DNA of 48,707 bases from an uncultured Clostridia bacterium (GTDB lineage Bacteria; Bacillota; Clostridia; Christensenellales; UBA1242), in assembly GCA_944345705.1 (NCBI GenBank), contig CALVML010000009.1, forward strand, positions 1 through 48,707. Direction: 5' to 3'. Numbering within the stretch: the stretch's first letter is position 1; each line of letters starts with the position of its first letter. The notes under the pieces were generated by a model. The model made no database searches. It was given only the letters and a program-made list of their open reading frames with translations, and was not told the origin of the DNA. Positions 8,965 to 18,562 of this stretch are shown piece after piece. The position numbers and the translations under genes are program-made.

Positions 8965-9636
8965 ATGGGACAAAAAGTTAGTCCAATAGGACTCAGACTA
9001 GGAATAAACAAAGATTGGAATTCAACTTGGTATGCAGATAAGAAAACTTTTGCTATCAACCTTAAAGAAGACCAAGATATCAAGAATACCTTGATGAAAA
9101 AGTATAAGGCTTGCTCAATTTCAAAGATCACTATTGAAAGAACAAGCGGAAAACTTACTGTTAACATCTTCACTGCTAAACCTGGCATGATCATCGGAGC
9201 AAAGGGTGCTGGCATTGAAGTTATCAAGAAAGACATTACAAAACTCATTAGACCTGTAAAACTCTTAGTTGTAAATGTAAAGGAAATCAAAAAACCTGAT
9301 CTTGATGCTCAACTCGTTGCAGAGTCAATCGCATCTCAACTTGAAAAGCGTGTTGCTGCAAAGAGAGCATTAAAGCAAGCAGTTGAAAGAGTTATGAAGG
9401 CAGGCGCTAAAGGTTGTAAAGTTCAAGTTAGCGGTGTGCTTTTGAAAGCAAACGAAAAGGCACAAACCGAAAAACAATTTAGAGGAAGCGTGCCACTTCA
9501 TACACTAAGAGCAGACATTGACTATGGCGAAGCTGCAGCATATACACTTATCGGAAAGATCGGTGTAAAATGCTGGATTTACAAAGGCGAGATACTCGGT
9601 GGCAAGCCTGCTGATAAAAAAGGAGGAAACGAATAA
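8965..9636 (+). CDS. rpsC: 30S ribosomal protein S3
   Basis: S3 (223 aa) is part of the mRNA entry channel. It starts [18 protein letters not shown], has the KH-domain [12 protein letters not shown] around residue 75 and the C-terminal [20 protein letters not shown]. Stop overlaps the rplP start by one base. Confidence 0.98.
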   Translation: MGQKVSPIGLRLGINKDWNSTWYADKKTFAINLKEDQDIKNTLMKKYKACSISKITIERTSGKLTVNIFTAKPGMIIGAKGAGIEVIKKDITKLIRPVKLLVVNVKEIKKPDLDAQLVAESIASQLEKRVAAKRALKQAVERVMKAGAKGCKVQVSGVLLKANEKAQTEKQFRGSVPLHTLRADIDYGEAAAYTLIGKIGVKCWIYKGEILGGKPADKKGGNE

Positions 9637-10076
9637 TGTTAATGCCTAAAAGAGTAAAGAGAAGAAAGGTGTTTAGAGGCAGAATGACAGGAAAAGCAAC
9701 TCGTGGAAATACTCTTGCATACGGCTCTTATGGCATTATCGCTACAGAGCCTTGCTGGATTAAATCTAACCAAATTGAAGCTGCCAGAATTGCTCTTACT
9801 AGATACACTAGAAGAGATGGTAAAGTTTGGATTAAGATTTTCCCTGACAAGCCAGTAACTAAGAAACCTGCTGAAACTCGTATGGGTTCTGGTAAAGGTT
9901 CTCCTGAATTCTGGGTTGCAGTTGTTAAACCTGGCAGAGTGCTTTTTGAACTTGAAGGGGTAAGTGAAGAAGTTGCAAAAGAAGCACTTAGACTTGCTGG
10001 ACACAAACTTCCATGTAAAGTAAAATTTATCAAAAAAGAAGAAAATGCAAAAGGTGGTGTGGAAGATGAAAATTAA
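9636..10076 (+). CDS. rplP: 50S ribosomal protein L16
   Basis: L16 (146 aa) helps position A-site tRNA. Motifs include [17 protein letters not shown], the ARIALTR segment and [24 protein letters not shown] at 9622-9626 is 9 nt from ATG 9636 and 15 nt from ATG 9642, so the two-residue longer start is preferred. Its 3' end overlaps rpmC by 11 nt. Confidence 0.97.
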   Translation: MLMPKRVKRRKVFRGRMTGKATRGNTLAYGSYGIIATEPCWIKSNQIEAARIALTRYTRRDGKVWIKIFPDKPVTKKPAETRMGSGKGSPEFWVAVVKPGRVLFELEGVSEEVAKEALRLAGHKLPCKVKFIKKEENAKGGVEDEN

Positions 10077-10284
10077 TGAAATTAAATATCTATCTGTTAG
10101 CGAGTTAAACGCAAAACTCAAAGAACTAAACAGTGAATTATTCAATCTTCGTTTCTCTCACGCTACTAGATCTCTTACAAATCCTATGGCTATCCACAAT
10201 GTAAAAAAGGATATCGCAAGGGTTAAGACAGTAATCAGAGAAAAAGAATTAGAAAGCAAGGGAGGAAATGATGGAAACAAGTAG
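10066..10284 (+). CDS. rpmC: 50S ribosomal protein L29
   Basis: L29 (72 aa) is a small coiled-coil-like protein near the tunnel exit. The start [20 protein letters not shown] is typical. The frame is open further upstream (10045), but that would place the start deeper inside rplP; ATG 10066 gives the family N-terminus. It contains [17 protein letters not shown] and [15 protein letters not shown]. Confidence 0.96.
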   Translation: MKINEIKYLSVSELNAKLKELNSELFNLRFSHATRSLTNPMAIHNVKKDIARVKTVIREKELESKGGNDGNK

Positions 10285-10534
10285 AAATGCAAGAATTACT
10301 CGCGTTGGCGAAGTAGTTAGCGCTGGAAAGATGGACAAAACTATTGTTGTTAAAGTCATTTCCAGAGTAAAAGACCCAATCTATAAAAAAGTCGTACAAA
10401 AATCTAAAAAGTTCAAGGCTCATGATGAAAACAATGAGTGCGGAATTGGCGACAGAGTGCTTATTATGGAAACTAGACCAATAAGCAAAGACAAACACTT
10501 CCGTCTTGTTAAAATCATTGAGAAGGCTAAGTAA
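10271..10534 (+). CDS. rpsQ: 30S ribosomal protein S17
   Basis: S17 (87 aa) is an OB-fold 16S rRNA binding protein. It contains [19 protein letters not shown] and the [20 protein letters not shown] signature. Two adjacent ATG codons (10268, 10271) are possible; GGAGG at 10261-10265 is better spaced for 10271. The start overlaps the rpmC end. Confidence 0.96.
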   Translation: METSRNARITRVGEVVSAGKMDKTIVVKVISRVKDPIYKKVVQKSKKFKAHDENNECGIGDRVLIMETRPISKDKHFRLVKIIEKAK

Positions 10535-10546
10535 GGAGGACGCACT

Positions 10547-10915
10547 ATGATTCAACCTCAAACAAGATTAAAAGTTGCCGATAATACAGGCGCTAAAGAG
10601 ATTATGTGTATAAGAGTTCTTGGTGGTTCTTTTAGAAGAAGTGGCAACATCGGTGATGTTATCGTTGCTTCTGTTAAAAAGGCAATCCCTGGCGGAACTG
10701 TTAAGAAAGGTGATGTAGTTAAGGCAGTTATCGTTCGTTCTTCTAAAGGTCTTAGAAGACAAGATGGCTCTCATATTAGATTTGATGATAATGCTGCTGT
10801 TATTATCGACAATCAAAAACAGCCAAAGGGTACTCGTGTGTTTGGACCTATCGCTAGAGAACTTCGTGACAAGGGATATATGAAAATCATCTCTCTTGCA
10901 CCAGATGTTATTTAA
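10547..10915 (+). CDS. rplN: 50S ribosomal protein L14
   Basis: L14 (122 aa) sits at the subunit interface. [19 protein letters not shown], the central [12 protein letters not shown] segment, [12 protein letters not shown] and [20 protein letters not shown] are all standard. Strong AAGGAGG ribosome binding site. Confidence 0.99.
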   Translation: MIQPQTRLKVADNTGAKEIMCIRVLGGSFRRSGNIGDVIVASVKKAIPGGTVKKGDVVKAVIVRSSKGLRRQDGSHIRFDDNAAVIIDNQKQPKGTRVFGPIARELRDKGYMKIISLAPDVI

Positions 10916-10932
10916 AAGGAGCGCGAATAGAT

Positions 10933-11646
10933 ATGAAGATGACAATTAAAACTGGCGATAATGTTCTTGTTATCGCAGGTAAAGATAAAGGCAAAACAGG
11001 AAAAGTTAGCGCTGTAATAGTAGATTCAAACAAAGTGGTAGTAGATGGCGTAAACATCATTACAAAACACAAAAAGCCTAGAACTCAACAGGATAAGGGT
11101 GGAATTATTAAGAAATCTGCTCCTATCGAAGCTTCAAATGTACTCGTTATTTGTCCAGTTTGCGGAAAGGCAACACGCGTTGCTCACGCTGAAATCGATG
11201 GCAAAAAGGTACGCTCTTGCAAAAAATGTGGAGCAAGCCTTGATAAAGAGTATGTAAAACAAACAAAGAAAGAAGCTAAAAAGGCAATTAAGGCAAGCGA
11301 ACTTAAAGGTGCTTCCCTTAAGGCAACTAAAAAGGCTGAAAAAGTTGAAGAAGTCAAAGAAGTAACAGAAGAGGCAAGCGAAAAGTCAGCAAGCAAAGCT
11401 AAGACTTCAGCAAAAAGCACAACTGCTAAAAAGGCAACTTCAAAGACAGCTTCAGCAAAAGAAGAAACAAAATCAGCATCTAAGTCAACTAGCAAAGCAA
11501 AAACTTCAGCAAGCAAAGAGGCAAAAGAAGAAAAGCCTGTGAAGAAGACTACTGCTAAAACAAGCAAAGCAAAATCAGCAGAAGGCGAAAGCGAAACAAA
11601 GAAAACAACAAAAAAGTCGACAGCATCTAAAAAGGAAACTAAGTAG
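10933..11646 (+). CDS. rplX: 50S ribosomal protein L24 with long histone-like C-terminal tail
   Basis: A protein of 237 aa against the usual 100-115. Residues 1-105 are ordinary L24: a KOW domain (TGDNVLVIAGKDKGKTGKV), then a CPVC...CKKC zinc ribbon. From about residue 108 to the end the sequence is almost entirely Lys, Ala, Ser, Thr and Glu, with repeated SKAKTS and KKTT units, like histone H1-like tails. The tail is in frame with normal codon use and rplE follows after 9 nt, so it appears translated. Its role is unknown; rRNA or nucleoid contact is a guess. Confidence 0.95.
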   Translation: MKMTIKTGDNVLVIAGKDKGKTGKVSAVIVDSNKVVVDGVNIITKHKKPRTQQDKGGIIKKSAPIEASNVLVICPVCGKATRVAHAEIDGKKVRSCKKCGASLDKEYVKQTKKEAKKAIKASELKGASLKATKKAEKVEEVKEVTEEASEKSASKAKTSAKSTTAKKATSKTASAKEETKSASKSTSKAKTSASKEAKEEKPVKKTTAKTSKAKSAEGESETKKTTKKSTASKKETK

Positions 11647-11655
11647 GAGTAAATA

Positions 11656-12207
11656 ATGGCTAAAGAACAAAATAGAATTTTAGAAAAATACAAGAGTGAA
11701 ATTGTGCCAGCCCTTATCAAACAATTTGGCTATAAAAATGTCAACGAAGTTCCAAAACTTGAAAAGATTGTTCTCAACATGGGACTTGGCGAAGTTAAAG
11801 GCAACTCTAAGAGTTTCAACATTGCTGTAGACGAACTCGCTGCAATTTCTGGACAAAAACCAATCGTTACAACTGCTAAAAAATCAATCTCTAACTTCGG
11901 TTTAAGAGAGGGACAGAAGATTGGTGCTAAAGTCACTTTGAGAGGAGAAAGAATGTATGAATTCTTTGACAAACTCACAGCAATCGCACTTCCAAAAGTG
12001 AGAGACTTTAGAGGTATTTCCGATAAGTCATTCGATGGCAGAGGAAATTATTCAATGGGAATTAAGGAACAACTTATCTTCCCTGAAATCGTATATGAAA
12101 AAGTCGAAAAAATTAGAGGTTTTGATATTACTTTTGTAACTACCGCTAAAACTGACGAAGAAGCAAAAGCGCTACTTTCAGCACTTGGACTTCCTTTCGC
12201 TAAATAG
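11656..12207 (+). CDS. rplE: 50S ribosomal protein L5
   Basis: L5 (183 aa) binds 5S rRNA in the central protuberance. Conserved segments are [35 protein letters not shown], and the C-terminal [18 protein letters not shown]. Normal length, complete. Confidence 0.98.
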   Translation: MAKEQNRILEKYKSEIVPALIKQFGYKNVNEVPKLEKIVLNMGLGEVKGNSKSFNIAVDELAAISGQKPIVTTAKKSISNFGLREGQKIGAKVTLRGERMYEFFDKLTAIALPKVRDFRGISDKSFDGRGNYSMGIKEQLIFPEIVYEKVEKIRGFDITFVTTAKTDEEAKALLSALGLPFAK

Positions 12208-12218
12208 GAGATCATTTT

Positions 12219-12404
12219 ATGGCAAAGAAAGCATTAGTTGAAAAACAAAAAAGAACACAAAAGTACAAAACACGCGCATATACCCGTTGCTCACTCTGTG
12301 GCAGACCTCATGCTGTACTTCGCAAGTATGGTATCTGCAGAATCTGCTTTAGAGAACTTGCGAACAAGGGTGAAATTCCTGGCGTTAAGAAATCTAGTTG
12401 GTAA
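12219..12404 (+). CDS. rpsZ: 30S ribosomal protein S14, zinc-binding type
   Basis: S14 of 61 residues with the four-cysteine pattern CSLC...CRIC, the short zinc-containing form common in Gram-positive bacteria. It ends with the usual [11 protein letters not shown]. The first codons [10 protein letters not shown] are typical. Confidence 0.98.
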   Translation: MAKKALVEKQKRTQKYKTRAYTRCSLCGRPHAVLRKYGICRICFRELANKGEIPGVKKSSW

Positions 12405-12418
12405 GAGAGGAGGAAAAA

Positions 12419-12817
12419 ATGTTAGTTACAGATCCAATTGCAGATATGCTTACTAGAATTAGAAATGCGATCATGGTTAAACATGAACAAGTTTCAATTC
12501 CTGCATCAAACGAGAAAAGAGCAATAGCAAAAATCCTTCTTGATGAAGGCTATATTGTAGAATATAATGAAGTGGAAGAAAATGGTCATAAAAACATCAC
12601 AATCACTCTTAAATATGACGAAAGTGGTGACAGCGTAATACAGGGACTTAAGAGAATATCTAAACCAGGACTTAGAATTTACGCACAAAAAGATAAACTT
12701 CCAAAGGTTATAAGCGGACTTGGAATCGCTATCATCTCTACAAACAAGGGTATTGTTACTGATAAACAGGCAAGAAAACTTGGCGTAGGTGGCGAAGTTC
12801 TCGCTTATGTATGGTAA
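12419..12817 (+). CDS. rpsH: 30S ribosomal protein S8
   Basis: S8 (132 aa) binds helix 21 of 16S rRNA. The true start is ATG 12419 ([18 protein letters not shown]) behind GAGGAGG; the in-frame ATG at 12398 lies inside rpsZ. The C-terminal [20 protein letters not shown] signature is intact. Confidence 0.98.
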   Translation: MLVTDPIADMLTRIRNAIMVKHEQVSIPASNEKRAIAKILLDEGYIVEYNEVEENGHKNITITLKYDESGDSVIQGLKRISKPGLRIYAQKDKLPKVISGLGIAIISTNKGIVTDKQARKLGVGGEVLAYVW

Positions 12818-12828
12818 AGGAGGGTGTT

Positions 12829-13377
12829 ATGTCAAGAATAGGTAAGGAAATTATAGTTATGCCAAACGGCGTATCTGCAAAACTTGAAAACTCTTCTTTA
12901 ACAGTGACAGGTCCAAAAGGCACTCTTTCAATGCAGATGGACGATGTCATTAAAGCAAACATTGATGGACAAAATCTTTCATTTGAAATTGCTAAACAAA
13001 CTCAAACCGCAAATGCAAAGCATGGTCTTTACAGAGCACTTGCAAACAATATGGTAAAGGGTGTTAGCGAAGGCTTTACAAAGTCGCTTTTAATTTCAGG
13101 TGTAGGTTATAAAGCAAGTGTAAGTGGAAATAAACTTGTTATGAACCTTGGATTTTCTCACAATGTAGAAGTTGAAATTCCTAGCGATATTCAAGTTGCT
13201 TGTCCAAGTGCAACTGAAATCAAAATCTCTGGAATTGATAGACAAAAAGTTGGACAATTTGCTTCAAATATAAGAGATATAAGACCTGTTGAACCATATC
13301 ATGGTTATGGTGTTAGATACTCTGATGAAGTAGTTATAAGAAAAGTCGGAAAAGCCGCTGGTAAAGGTAAGAAATAG
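12829..13377 (+). CDS. rplF: 50S ribosomal protein L6
   Basis: L6 (182 aa) contacts the sarcin-ricin loop region. [15 protein letters not shown] at ATG 12829, preceded by AAAGGAGG, is the standard start; an in-frame ATG at 12811 lies within rpsH. The C-terminal [20 protein letters not shown] motif is present, with a basic KAAGKGKK end. Confidence 0.98.
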   Translation: MSRIGKEIIVMPNGVSAKLENSSLTVTGPKGTLSMQMDDVIKANIDGQNLSFEIAKQTQTANAKHGLYRALANNMVKGVSEGFTKSLLISGVGYKASVSGNKLVMNLGFSHNVEVEIPSDIQVACPSATEIKISGIDRQKVGQFASNIRDIRPVEPYHGYGVRYSDEVVIRKVGKAAGKGKK

Positions 13378-13388
13378 GAGAAACTTCA

Positions 13389-13757
13389 ATGATTAACAAA
13401 ATAGATAAAAATTCAGTTAGACAAGTTCGTCATAAGAGGGTTAGAAACAAAGTTGTTGGATCAAGCGTAAAACCACGCCTTTGCGTATATCGTAGTTTGA
13501 GCCAAATCTACGCTCAAATCATAGATGACGAGAAGGGAGTAACTCTTGCTAGCGCATCAACTCTTGAAAAGCCAATCAGTGCATTATGCGAAGGTAAGTC
13601 AAAGACTGAGCAGGCAAAGATTGTTGGAACAGAAATTGCTAAAAAAGCGCTTGAGCAGAATATCAGCGAAGTTGTGTTCGATAGAGGTGGCTATCTCTAC
13701 ATAGGTAGAGTGCAAGCTTTGGCAGACGGCGCAAGAGAAGCCGGACTAAAATTCTAG
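13389..13757 (+). CDS. rplR: 50S ribosomal protein L18
   Basis: L18 (122 aa) binds 5S rRNA together with L5. It contains [29 protein letters not shown] and the end segment [20 protein letters not shown]. Normal length, GGAG ribosome binding site. Confidence 0.98.
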   Translation: MINKIDKNSVRQVRHKRVRNKVVGSSVKPRLCVYRSLSQIYAQIIDDEKGVTLASASTLEKPISALCEGKSKTEQAKIVGTEIAKKALEQNISEVVFDRGGYLYIGRVQALADGAREAGLKF

Positions 13758-13766
13758 GAGGAAATC

Positions 13767-14375
13767 ATGGCAGAAAATGAACAAATCAATGTAGAAAATA
13801 CAGTAGAAAATGCCACAGCTGAAGGCAAAGAGGTTTCTAAATCTAAGAAATCAGCAGGCTTCAAGAAAGCCGATAGACGCGAGAGAGCACCTAAAAAAGA
13901 AGCAAGTGAATTTGACAAGCGTGTAGTTTCTGTAAGAAGAGTTACAAAGGTTGTCAAAGGCGGAAGAACTTTAAAATTCTCAGCACTAGTTGTCGTTGGT
14001 GACGGCAAAGGCAGAGTTGGACTCGGCATTGGAAAGAGCAGAGAAGTAAGTGCCGCTATTGAAAAGGCAACTACTATCGCTAAGAAGAACATGAAGGTTA
14101 TTCCTATCGTTGATGGCACTATCCCTCACGAAACAACAGGAAAATTCTCAGCAACAAACATTCTCTTGTTGCCAGCTCCAGAAGGTACCGGTGTTATCGC
14201 TGGCGGTTCTGCCCGTGCGGTAATTGAACTTGCTGGAATCAAGAACATTGTTACTAAAAGACATGGCTCTTCAAATAAAATCAACTGCGTTAAGGCTACC
14301 ATGAGCGGTCTATTAAATCTTAAAACTAAAGAAGAAATAGCAAGACGCCGTGGCAAGTCGGTAGACGAAATTTAA
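13767..14375 (+). CDS. rpsE: 30S ribosomal protein S5 with N-terminal extension
   Basis: S5 (202 aa; about 166 is usual). The core starts near residue 48 ([19 protein letters not shown]) and continues with [17 protein letters not shown] and a [11 protein letters not shown] segment. The first 47 residues are a low-complexity acidic then lysine-rich extension. The start is fixed by TAGGAGG just upstream. The extension resembles the tail on L24 in composition and is likely a disordered addition. Confidence 0.97.
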   Translation: MAENEQINVENTVENATAEGKEVSKSKKSAGFKKADRRERAPKKEASEFDKRVVSVRRVTKVVKGGRTLKFSALVVVGDGKGRVGLGIGKSREVSAAIEKATTIAKKNMKVIPIVDGTIPHETTGKFSATNILLLPAPEGTGVIAGGSARAVIELAGIKNIVTKRHGSSNKINCVKATMSGLLNLKTKEEIARRRGKSVDEI

Positions 14376-14386
14376 GGGAGGAAAGT

Positions 14387-14578
14387 ATGGCAAAGAAAGA
14401 AAAAATGCTAAAAGTGACTTGGGTAAGAAGTGCTATTGGCTACAACGCTAAACAAAGCCTTATCATCGAAGCACTTGGCTTTAAAAAACTTAACCAAACA
14501 AGAATGCTCCCTGATAATGATTCCATAAGAGGAAGCCTTCATCACGTGGCTCACCTTGTAAAAGTGGAAGAGATTTAG
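14387..14578 (+). CDS. rpmD: 50S ribosomal protein L30
   Basis: L30 (63 aa). The lysine-rich start leads into LKVTWVRSAIGYNAKQSLII, then GFKKLNQTRMLPDNDSIRG and HHVAHLVKVEE. Strong GGGAGG ribosome binding site; rplO follows after 8 nt. Confidence 0.96.
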   Translation: MAKKEKMLKVTWVRSAIGYNAKQSLIIEALGFKKLNQTRMLPDNDSIRGSLHHVAHLVKVEEI

Positions 14579-14586
14579 GAGGCGAT

Positions 14587-15033
14587 ATGGAACTTAATAA
14601 TTTAAAACCAGCTGTAGGTGCTACTACTAAAAAGGTAAGAGTTGGTCGTGGCATTGGAAGCGGAATAGGTAAGACAAGCGGAAAAGGTCACAAGGGACAA
14701 AATGCTCGTAGTGGCGGTGGAGTAAGACCTGGATTTGAAGGTGGAAATATCCCTCTTATCCGTAAACTCCCTATGCGAGGCTTCAACAACAAGAACTTCG
14801 CTAGAAAATATGCTTGTGTAAATGTTGGGGATCTTGAAGCATTTGAAGCAAATGCAGTTATAGATCAAGAACTTCTCTATCAAACAAGATTTATCGGAAA
14901 GAGATCAGAGTATGGTCTTAAAATCTTAGGCGATGGAAATTTAAGCAAGCCACTTACTATTAGATGCAATAAAGTTACAAAACAAGCAAGAGAAAAAATC
15001 GAGAAAGTTGGTGGTAAAATAGAGGAGTTGTAA
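14587..15033 (+). CDS. rplO: 50S ribosomal protein L15
   Basis: L15 (148 aa). It has the typical N-terminal MELNNLKPAVGATTKKVRVG, the glycine-rich GKGHKGQNARSGGGVRPGFE and the LPMRGF motif. The stop codon overlaps the secY start (TAATG), as in many bacteria. Confidence 0.98.
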   Translation: MELNNLKPAVGATTKKVRVGRGIGSGIGKTSGKGHKGQNARSGGGVRPGFEGGNIPLIRKLPMRGFNNKNFARKYACVNVGDLEAFEANAVIDQELLYQTRFIGKRSEYGLKILGDGNLSKPLTIRCNKVTKQAREKIEKVGGKIEEL

Positions 15034-16319
15034 TGTTTAGAACGATTATAGACGCATTTAAAATAAAAGAAATAAGGAATAAGATTTTAATCACACTCCT
15101 TCTTCTTTTTGTGTATAGGGTAGGTTGCTGGTTGCCATGCATCGGCTTTGATACTTCAGCAATCTTTGAAGGAAGTTCAGGTTTTGGCTTCTTTGAACTT
15201 ATGAATATGGTCAGTGGTGGTGCACTTTATAACTGTTCGGTGCTGGCGCTTGGCGTGTCGCCATACATTACAGCATCAATTGTTATTCAGCTTCTCACTG
15301 TCGCTATTCCTGCACTTGAAAAATTATCCAAAAGTGGAGAAGACGGAAGAAGAAAAATCAGTTTCTATACAAGAATTGCGGCTCTCGTTTTAGCTATCGC
15401 TCAAGCTATAGGTATAGTTGTTTCCTATTCTGATAGCATTGATCCAAACCTTCTTGGCATGCCTAGATGGCTTGTAGGAGCAGGTGTTGTGCTTATCATG
15501 GTGGCAGGTGCAATGTTCACCGTTTGGCTTGGCGAGCGTATCACCGATCTCGGAATTGGAAATGGTACTTCTCTTTTAATCTTTGTTGGTATTCTATCAA
15601 CTGCTGGCACAAGTGTTGCTGCTATTATTGAGCAGTGCACAGTGGATATCACATATATTTGGTATCTTGTACTTTTCATCGTTGCAATAATTGCAATCTT
15701 CGCACTCATTGTTTTTGTCGATGGAGGAGAAAGACGAGTTCATGTGCAGTATGCAAAACAGATTAAGGGAAGAAGAATGTATGGCGGTCAAAGCAATTAT
15801 ATTCCTATTAAGGTCAACGCCACTGGTGTTATGCCAATCATATTTGCTTCGGCACTTTTAACATTCCCACAACTTATCATCTCAATTTTCTGGCCAAATG
15901 TAACTTGGTATAGCGACTGGCTTGGAACAAACTCATGGCTTTATATAGTTCTTACAGCAGTGCTAATTCTAGTGTTCTCATTCTTCTATTCAAAGATTTC
16001 CTTTGATCCAGATGATATTGCAAAGAGAATACAACAGCAGGGCGGAACAATACCTGGAATAAGAGCAGGAAAACTCACTAGTGAGTATTTAGGTAGAATT
16101 TCTACTAGAATTACATTTTTTGGAGCAATCTTCCTTGCAATAATCGCACTTATTCCATCACTTGCATTTAAGGCTATTGGTGATTATGCGGGCGCTTCAG
16201 TGCTTATAAACGCATTCTCAGCAACAGGTCTTATGATCGTTGTTTCGGTTGCACTAGAACTTGAAAAACAACTATCAGCACAAATGTTTGTAAGAAATCA
16301 TAAAGGATTTTTAAGTTAA
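15033..16319 (+). CDS. secY: Preprotein translocase subunit SecY
   Basis: SecY (428 aa) is the channel of the Sec translocon with SecE and SecG. Ten membrane segments can be counted, and the plug region, the LGVSPYITASIVIQLL segment of TM2 and GERRVHVQYAKQIKGRRMYG in the large cytoplasmic loop are conserved. Last gene of the spc block; the next 263 nt are full of hairpins before adk. Confidence 0.98.
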   Translation: MFRTIIDAFKIKEIRNKILITLLLLFVYRVGCWLPCIGFDTSAIFEGSSGFGFFELMNMVSGGALYNCSVLALGVSPYITASIVIQLLTVAIPALEKLSKSGEDGRRKISFYTRIAALVLAIAQAIGIVVSYSDSIDPNLLGMPRWLVGAGVVLIMVAGAMFTVWLGERITDLGIGNGTSLLIFVGILSTAGTSVAAIIEQCTVDITYIWYLVLFIVAIIAIFALIVFVDGGERRVHVQYAKQIKGRRMYGGQSNYIPIKVNATGVMPIIFASALLTFPQLIISIFWPNVTWYSDWLGTNSWLYIVLTAVLILVFSFFYSKISFDPDDIAKRIQQQGGTIPGIRAGKLTSEYLGRISTRITFFGAIFLAIIALIPSLAFKAIGDYAGASVLINAFSATGLMIVVSVALELEKQLSAQMFVRNHKGFLS

Positions 16320-16331
16320 TTAAGGCATTTC

Positions 16332-16504
16332 TAGTAAAGATTACTTTACTAAAAGGCATAGCAATCTTTTTTGAAAAGCAGGTCTAAAGTTAAATTTTGA
16401 TAGGCAATTCAAAAAAGATTGCAAAGATTATCTTAAATCAAGATAATCAAAGGATTATACTTTTTAAGGCTTTTAAAATGGATAAAATTATTAATTTTTA
16501 AAAG
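16332..16504. repeat. Hairpin cluster between secY and adk
   Basis: Four inverted repeats sit in a 263-nt non-coding gap: TAGTAAAG/CTTTACTA (16332-16351); the perfect 15-bp GCAATCTTTTTTGAA/TTCAAAAAAGATTGC (16361-16375 with 16408-16422); GATTATCTT/AAGATAATC (16426-16448); and CTTTTAAAA/TTTTAAAAG (about 16469-16504). No ORF and no clear promoter. It could act as an attenuator or an RNA processing signal that separates secY from adk expression. Confidence 0.6.
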
Positions 16505-16582
16505 TTAGAAGTTGGTAATTTTATTTCGAAAACCAAAGCAGTAAAAAGTAAAATCAAAAAAGAGAAATATCAAGGAGAAAAT

Positions 16583-17194
16583 ATGAAAATCATACTATTA
16601 GGTGCACCAGGAAGCGGAAAAGGTACACTTGCAAAAAAGATATCTAAAGAATATAACATTCCACAAATTTCTACAGGCGATATGTTTAGAGCTTGTGTAA
16701 AAGAAGAAAGCGAACTTGGCAAAAAAGTAAAATCTATTATGGAAAGTGGCGCGCTTGTGCCAGATGAAGTAACGATTGAAATTGTAAAGGATAGACTTTC
16801 TAAAGATGACTGCAAAAATGGCTTTATCCTAGATGGTTTTCCAAGAACAATCTCTCAGGGCGAGGCTCTTGAAAATATTTCTCAAATTGACAAGGTGATT
16901 TTGGTTGAGCTTGACAATGATATCATTATTGACAGACTTTCATCTAGAAGAACTTGTCCAAACTGTGGCGAGATTTACTCTTTGAGCGAACTTGAAAATG
17001 AAGTTTGCAAAAAGTGTAACTCAAACCTTATTCAGCGTGATGACGATAAACCTGAAACTATTAAACATCGTCTGGAAGTTTATGAAAAATCTACCGCACC
17101 ACTCATAAACTTCTACAGTGACAAACTTGTCAAAGTTTCATCTAGTGGAACGCCAGAAGAAACTTTCGAGCAGGTAAAAGCTTTTCTTAATTAA
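16583..17194 (+). CDS. adk: Adenylate kinase
   Basis: Adk (203 aa) interconverts ATP + AMP and 2 ADP. It shows the P-loop GAPGSGKGT (residues 7-15), the AMP-binding STGDMFR and DGFPRT, and a LID with four cysteines (CPNCGEIYS...CKKC) that should bind zinc, common in Gram-positive enzymes. The LID is shortened relative to the 215-residue family norm. AAGGAG ribosome binding site; map follows after 12 nt. Confidence 0.97.
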   Translation: MKIILLGAPGSGKGTLAKKISKEYNIPQISTGDMFRACVKEESELGKKVKSIMESGALVPDEVTIEIVKDRLSKDDCKNGFILDGFPRTISQGEALENISQIDKVILVELDNDIIIDRLSSRRTCPNCGEIYSLSELENEVCKKCNSNLIQRDDDKPETIKHRLEVYEKSTAPLINFYSDKLVKVSSSGTPEETFEQVKAFLN

Positions 17195-17206
17195 TGGAGG
17201 CAAGAA

Positions 17207-17950
17207 TTGAATAACTTAACTCCGTCAGAGCTTGTACTCATGCGCAAGGCATGCCAGATCACAAGAGATGCATTAAACTATTGTGAAAGCATAATAAAGC
17301 CAAATATGACTACACTTGCTCTTGACAAAATGCTAGAAAAGTATATAATTGATTGTGGTGGCTATCCCGCAAGCAAGGGCTATGAAGGTTTCCCAGGCGC
17401 GACTTGCATTTCAGTAAATGATATGGTCGTACATGGAATACCTAGTGATAAAATAGTTCTCAAAGAAGGGGATATTGTCAGCGTGGACATTGTGGTAAGA
17501 TACAAGGGTTTGTATGGTGACGCGGCTAGGACTTTTCCTGTAGGAAAAATCTCACCAGAAAAACAAAGACTTATCGATGTAACCAAACAGTGCTTTTTCG
17601 AAGGAATTAAAAACCTTCAAATTGGTCATAGACTAGGAGAGTTATCACACGCGATACAGGCGTATGCTGAAAAGAATGGCTACAGCGTTGTGCGAGAACT
17701 CGTAGGTCATGGAATCGGGAAAAGTATGCATGAGCCACCTAATGTGCCAAACTATGGCAAAGTGACAGATGGTCCAATCGTCACCGAAAATGCCTGCCTT
17801 GCTGTCGAGCCTATGATAAACATGGGTCGCAAAGAGGTGTGGCTTATCGAAGATGGCTGGGGCGTGGTCACAAGAGATGGCTTATGTTCGGCTCATTATG
17901 AAAACACAGTGCATGTGACTAAAGACGGCATTGAAATTATGACTCTTTAA
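17207..17950 (+). CDS. map: Methionine aminopeptidase type I
   Basis: Map (247 aa) removes the initiator methionine. The pita-bread fold residues are in place: H (VHGIPSDK), two aspartates (SVDIVVRYKGLYGDAART), HGIGKSMHEPP and the C-terminal glutamates (VEPMI, AHYENTVHV). TTG 17207, 6 nt after GGAGG (17196-17200), is the probable start, since no ATG lies in position. Confidence 0.96.
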   Translation: MNNLTPSELVLMRKACQITRDALNYCESIIKPNMTTLALDKMLEKYIIDCGGYPASKGYEGFPGATCISVNDMVVHGIPSDKIVLKEGDIVSVDIVVRYKGLYGDAARTFPVGKISPEKQRLIDVTKQCFFEGIKNLQIGHRLGELSHAIQAYAEKNGYSVVRELVGHGIGKSMHEPPNVPNYGKVTDGPIVTENACLAVEPMINMGRKEVWLIEDGWGVVTRDGLCSAHYENTVHVTKDGIEIMTL

Positions 17951-17959
17951 GGAGAAAAC

Positions 17960-18220
17960 ATGAAGATCGGAAATGTGGTCTTAGCAACCGCTGGCAAGGA
18001 GAAGGGACAGATTTTCGTCATAGTAAAACTAGATGATAAATATGTATATCTGTCCGATGGGAAAAGGCTTAAAGCGACAAAGCCTAAGAAAAAAAGTTAT
18101 AAGCATATTAAAAAATATACTTTAAAGTCGCTAACCGAAAGCGAAGTACTTGACAAAAATGAGCGAGTAAACGCAAAGATTCGAAAATTTTTATCTAATA
18201 TAAGGAGTGAACATGTCTAA
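17960..18220 (+). CDS. KOW-domain RNA-binding protein
   Basis: An 86-residue basic protein with an N-terminal KOW-like motif ([20 protein letters not shown]) and a lysine-rich middle ([17 protein letters not shown]). Genes of this type (annotated as L14e/KOW-domain) lie between map and infA in many Clostridia, and it is presumed to bind ribosomal RNA. It overlaps infA by 8 nt. Confidence 0.85.
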   Translation: MKIGNVVLATAGKEKGQIFVIVKLDDKYVYLSDGKRLKATKPKKKSYKHIKKYTLKSLTESEVLDKNERVNAKIRKFLSNIRSEHV

Positions 18221-18449
18221 AGAAGATGTAATTGAATTTGAAGGGGAAGTTGTGGAAGTACTACCAAATACTACTTTCAAAGTTCGTCTATCTAATGGTC
18301 ATGAAATCATCACATACCTATCAGGAAAACTACGAAAAAATTATATCAAGATTCTTGAAGGTGACAGCGTAAAAGTTGAAATGAGCCCTTATGACCTTTC
18401 CAAAGGAAGAATAACTTGGAGAGATAGGGTTAAAAAGGAGACATTATGA
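18213..18449 (+). CDS. infA: Translation initiation factor IF-1
   Basis: IF-1 (78 aa), a single OB-fold protein that occupies the A site of the 30S subunit during initiation. It starts [19 protein letters not shown] at ATG 18213 (AAGGAG upstream; ATG 18207 is too close to it) and ends [11 protein letters not shown] plus a short tail. Stop codon overlaps the rpmJ start (ATTATGA). Confidence 0.97.
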   Translation: MSKEDVIEFEGEVVEVLPNTTFKVRLSNGHEIITYLSGKLRKNYIKILEGDSVKVEMSPYDLSKGRITWRDRVKKETL

Positions 18450-18562
18450 AAGTTAGAGCATCTGTTAAGCCTATTTGTGACAAGTGTAGAGTGATTAAGA
18501 GAGATGGAAAAGTTATGGTCATCTGCTCTAAAAGCGCAAAACACAAACAAGTACAAGGCTAA
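18446..18562 (+). CDS. rpmJ: 50S ribosomal protein L36
   Basis: L36 (38 aa), the zinc-binding form: [19 protein letters not shown], then a third cysteine (VICS) and a histidine (AKHKQ). ATG 18446 overlaps the infA stop codon. It is followed by an AT-rich 284-nt gap. Confidence 0.96.
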   Translation: MKVRASVKPICDKCRVIKRDGKVMVICSKSAKHKQVQG

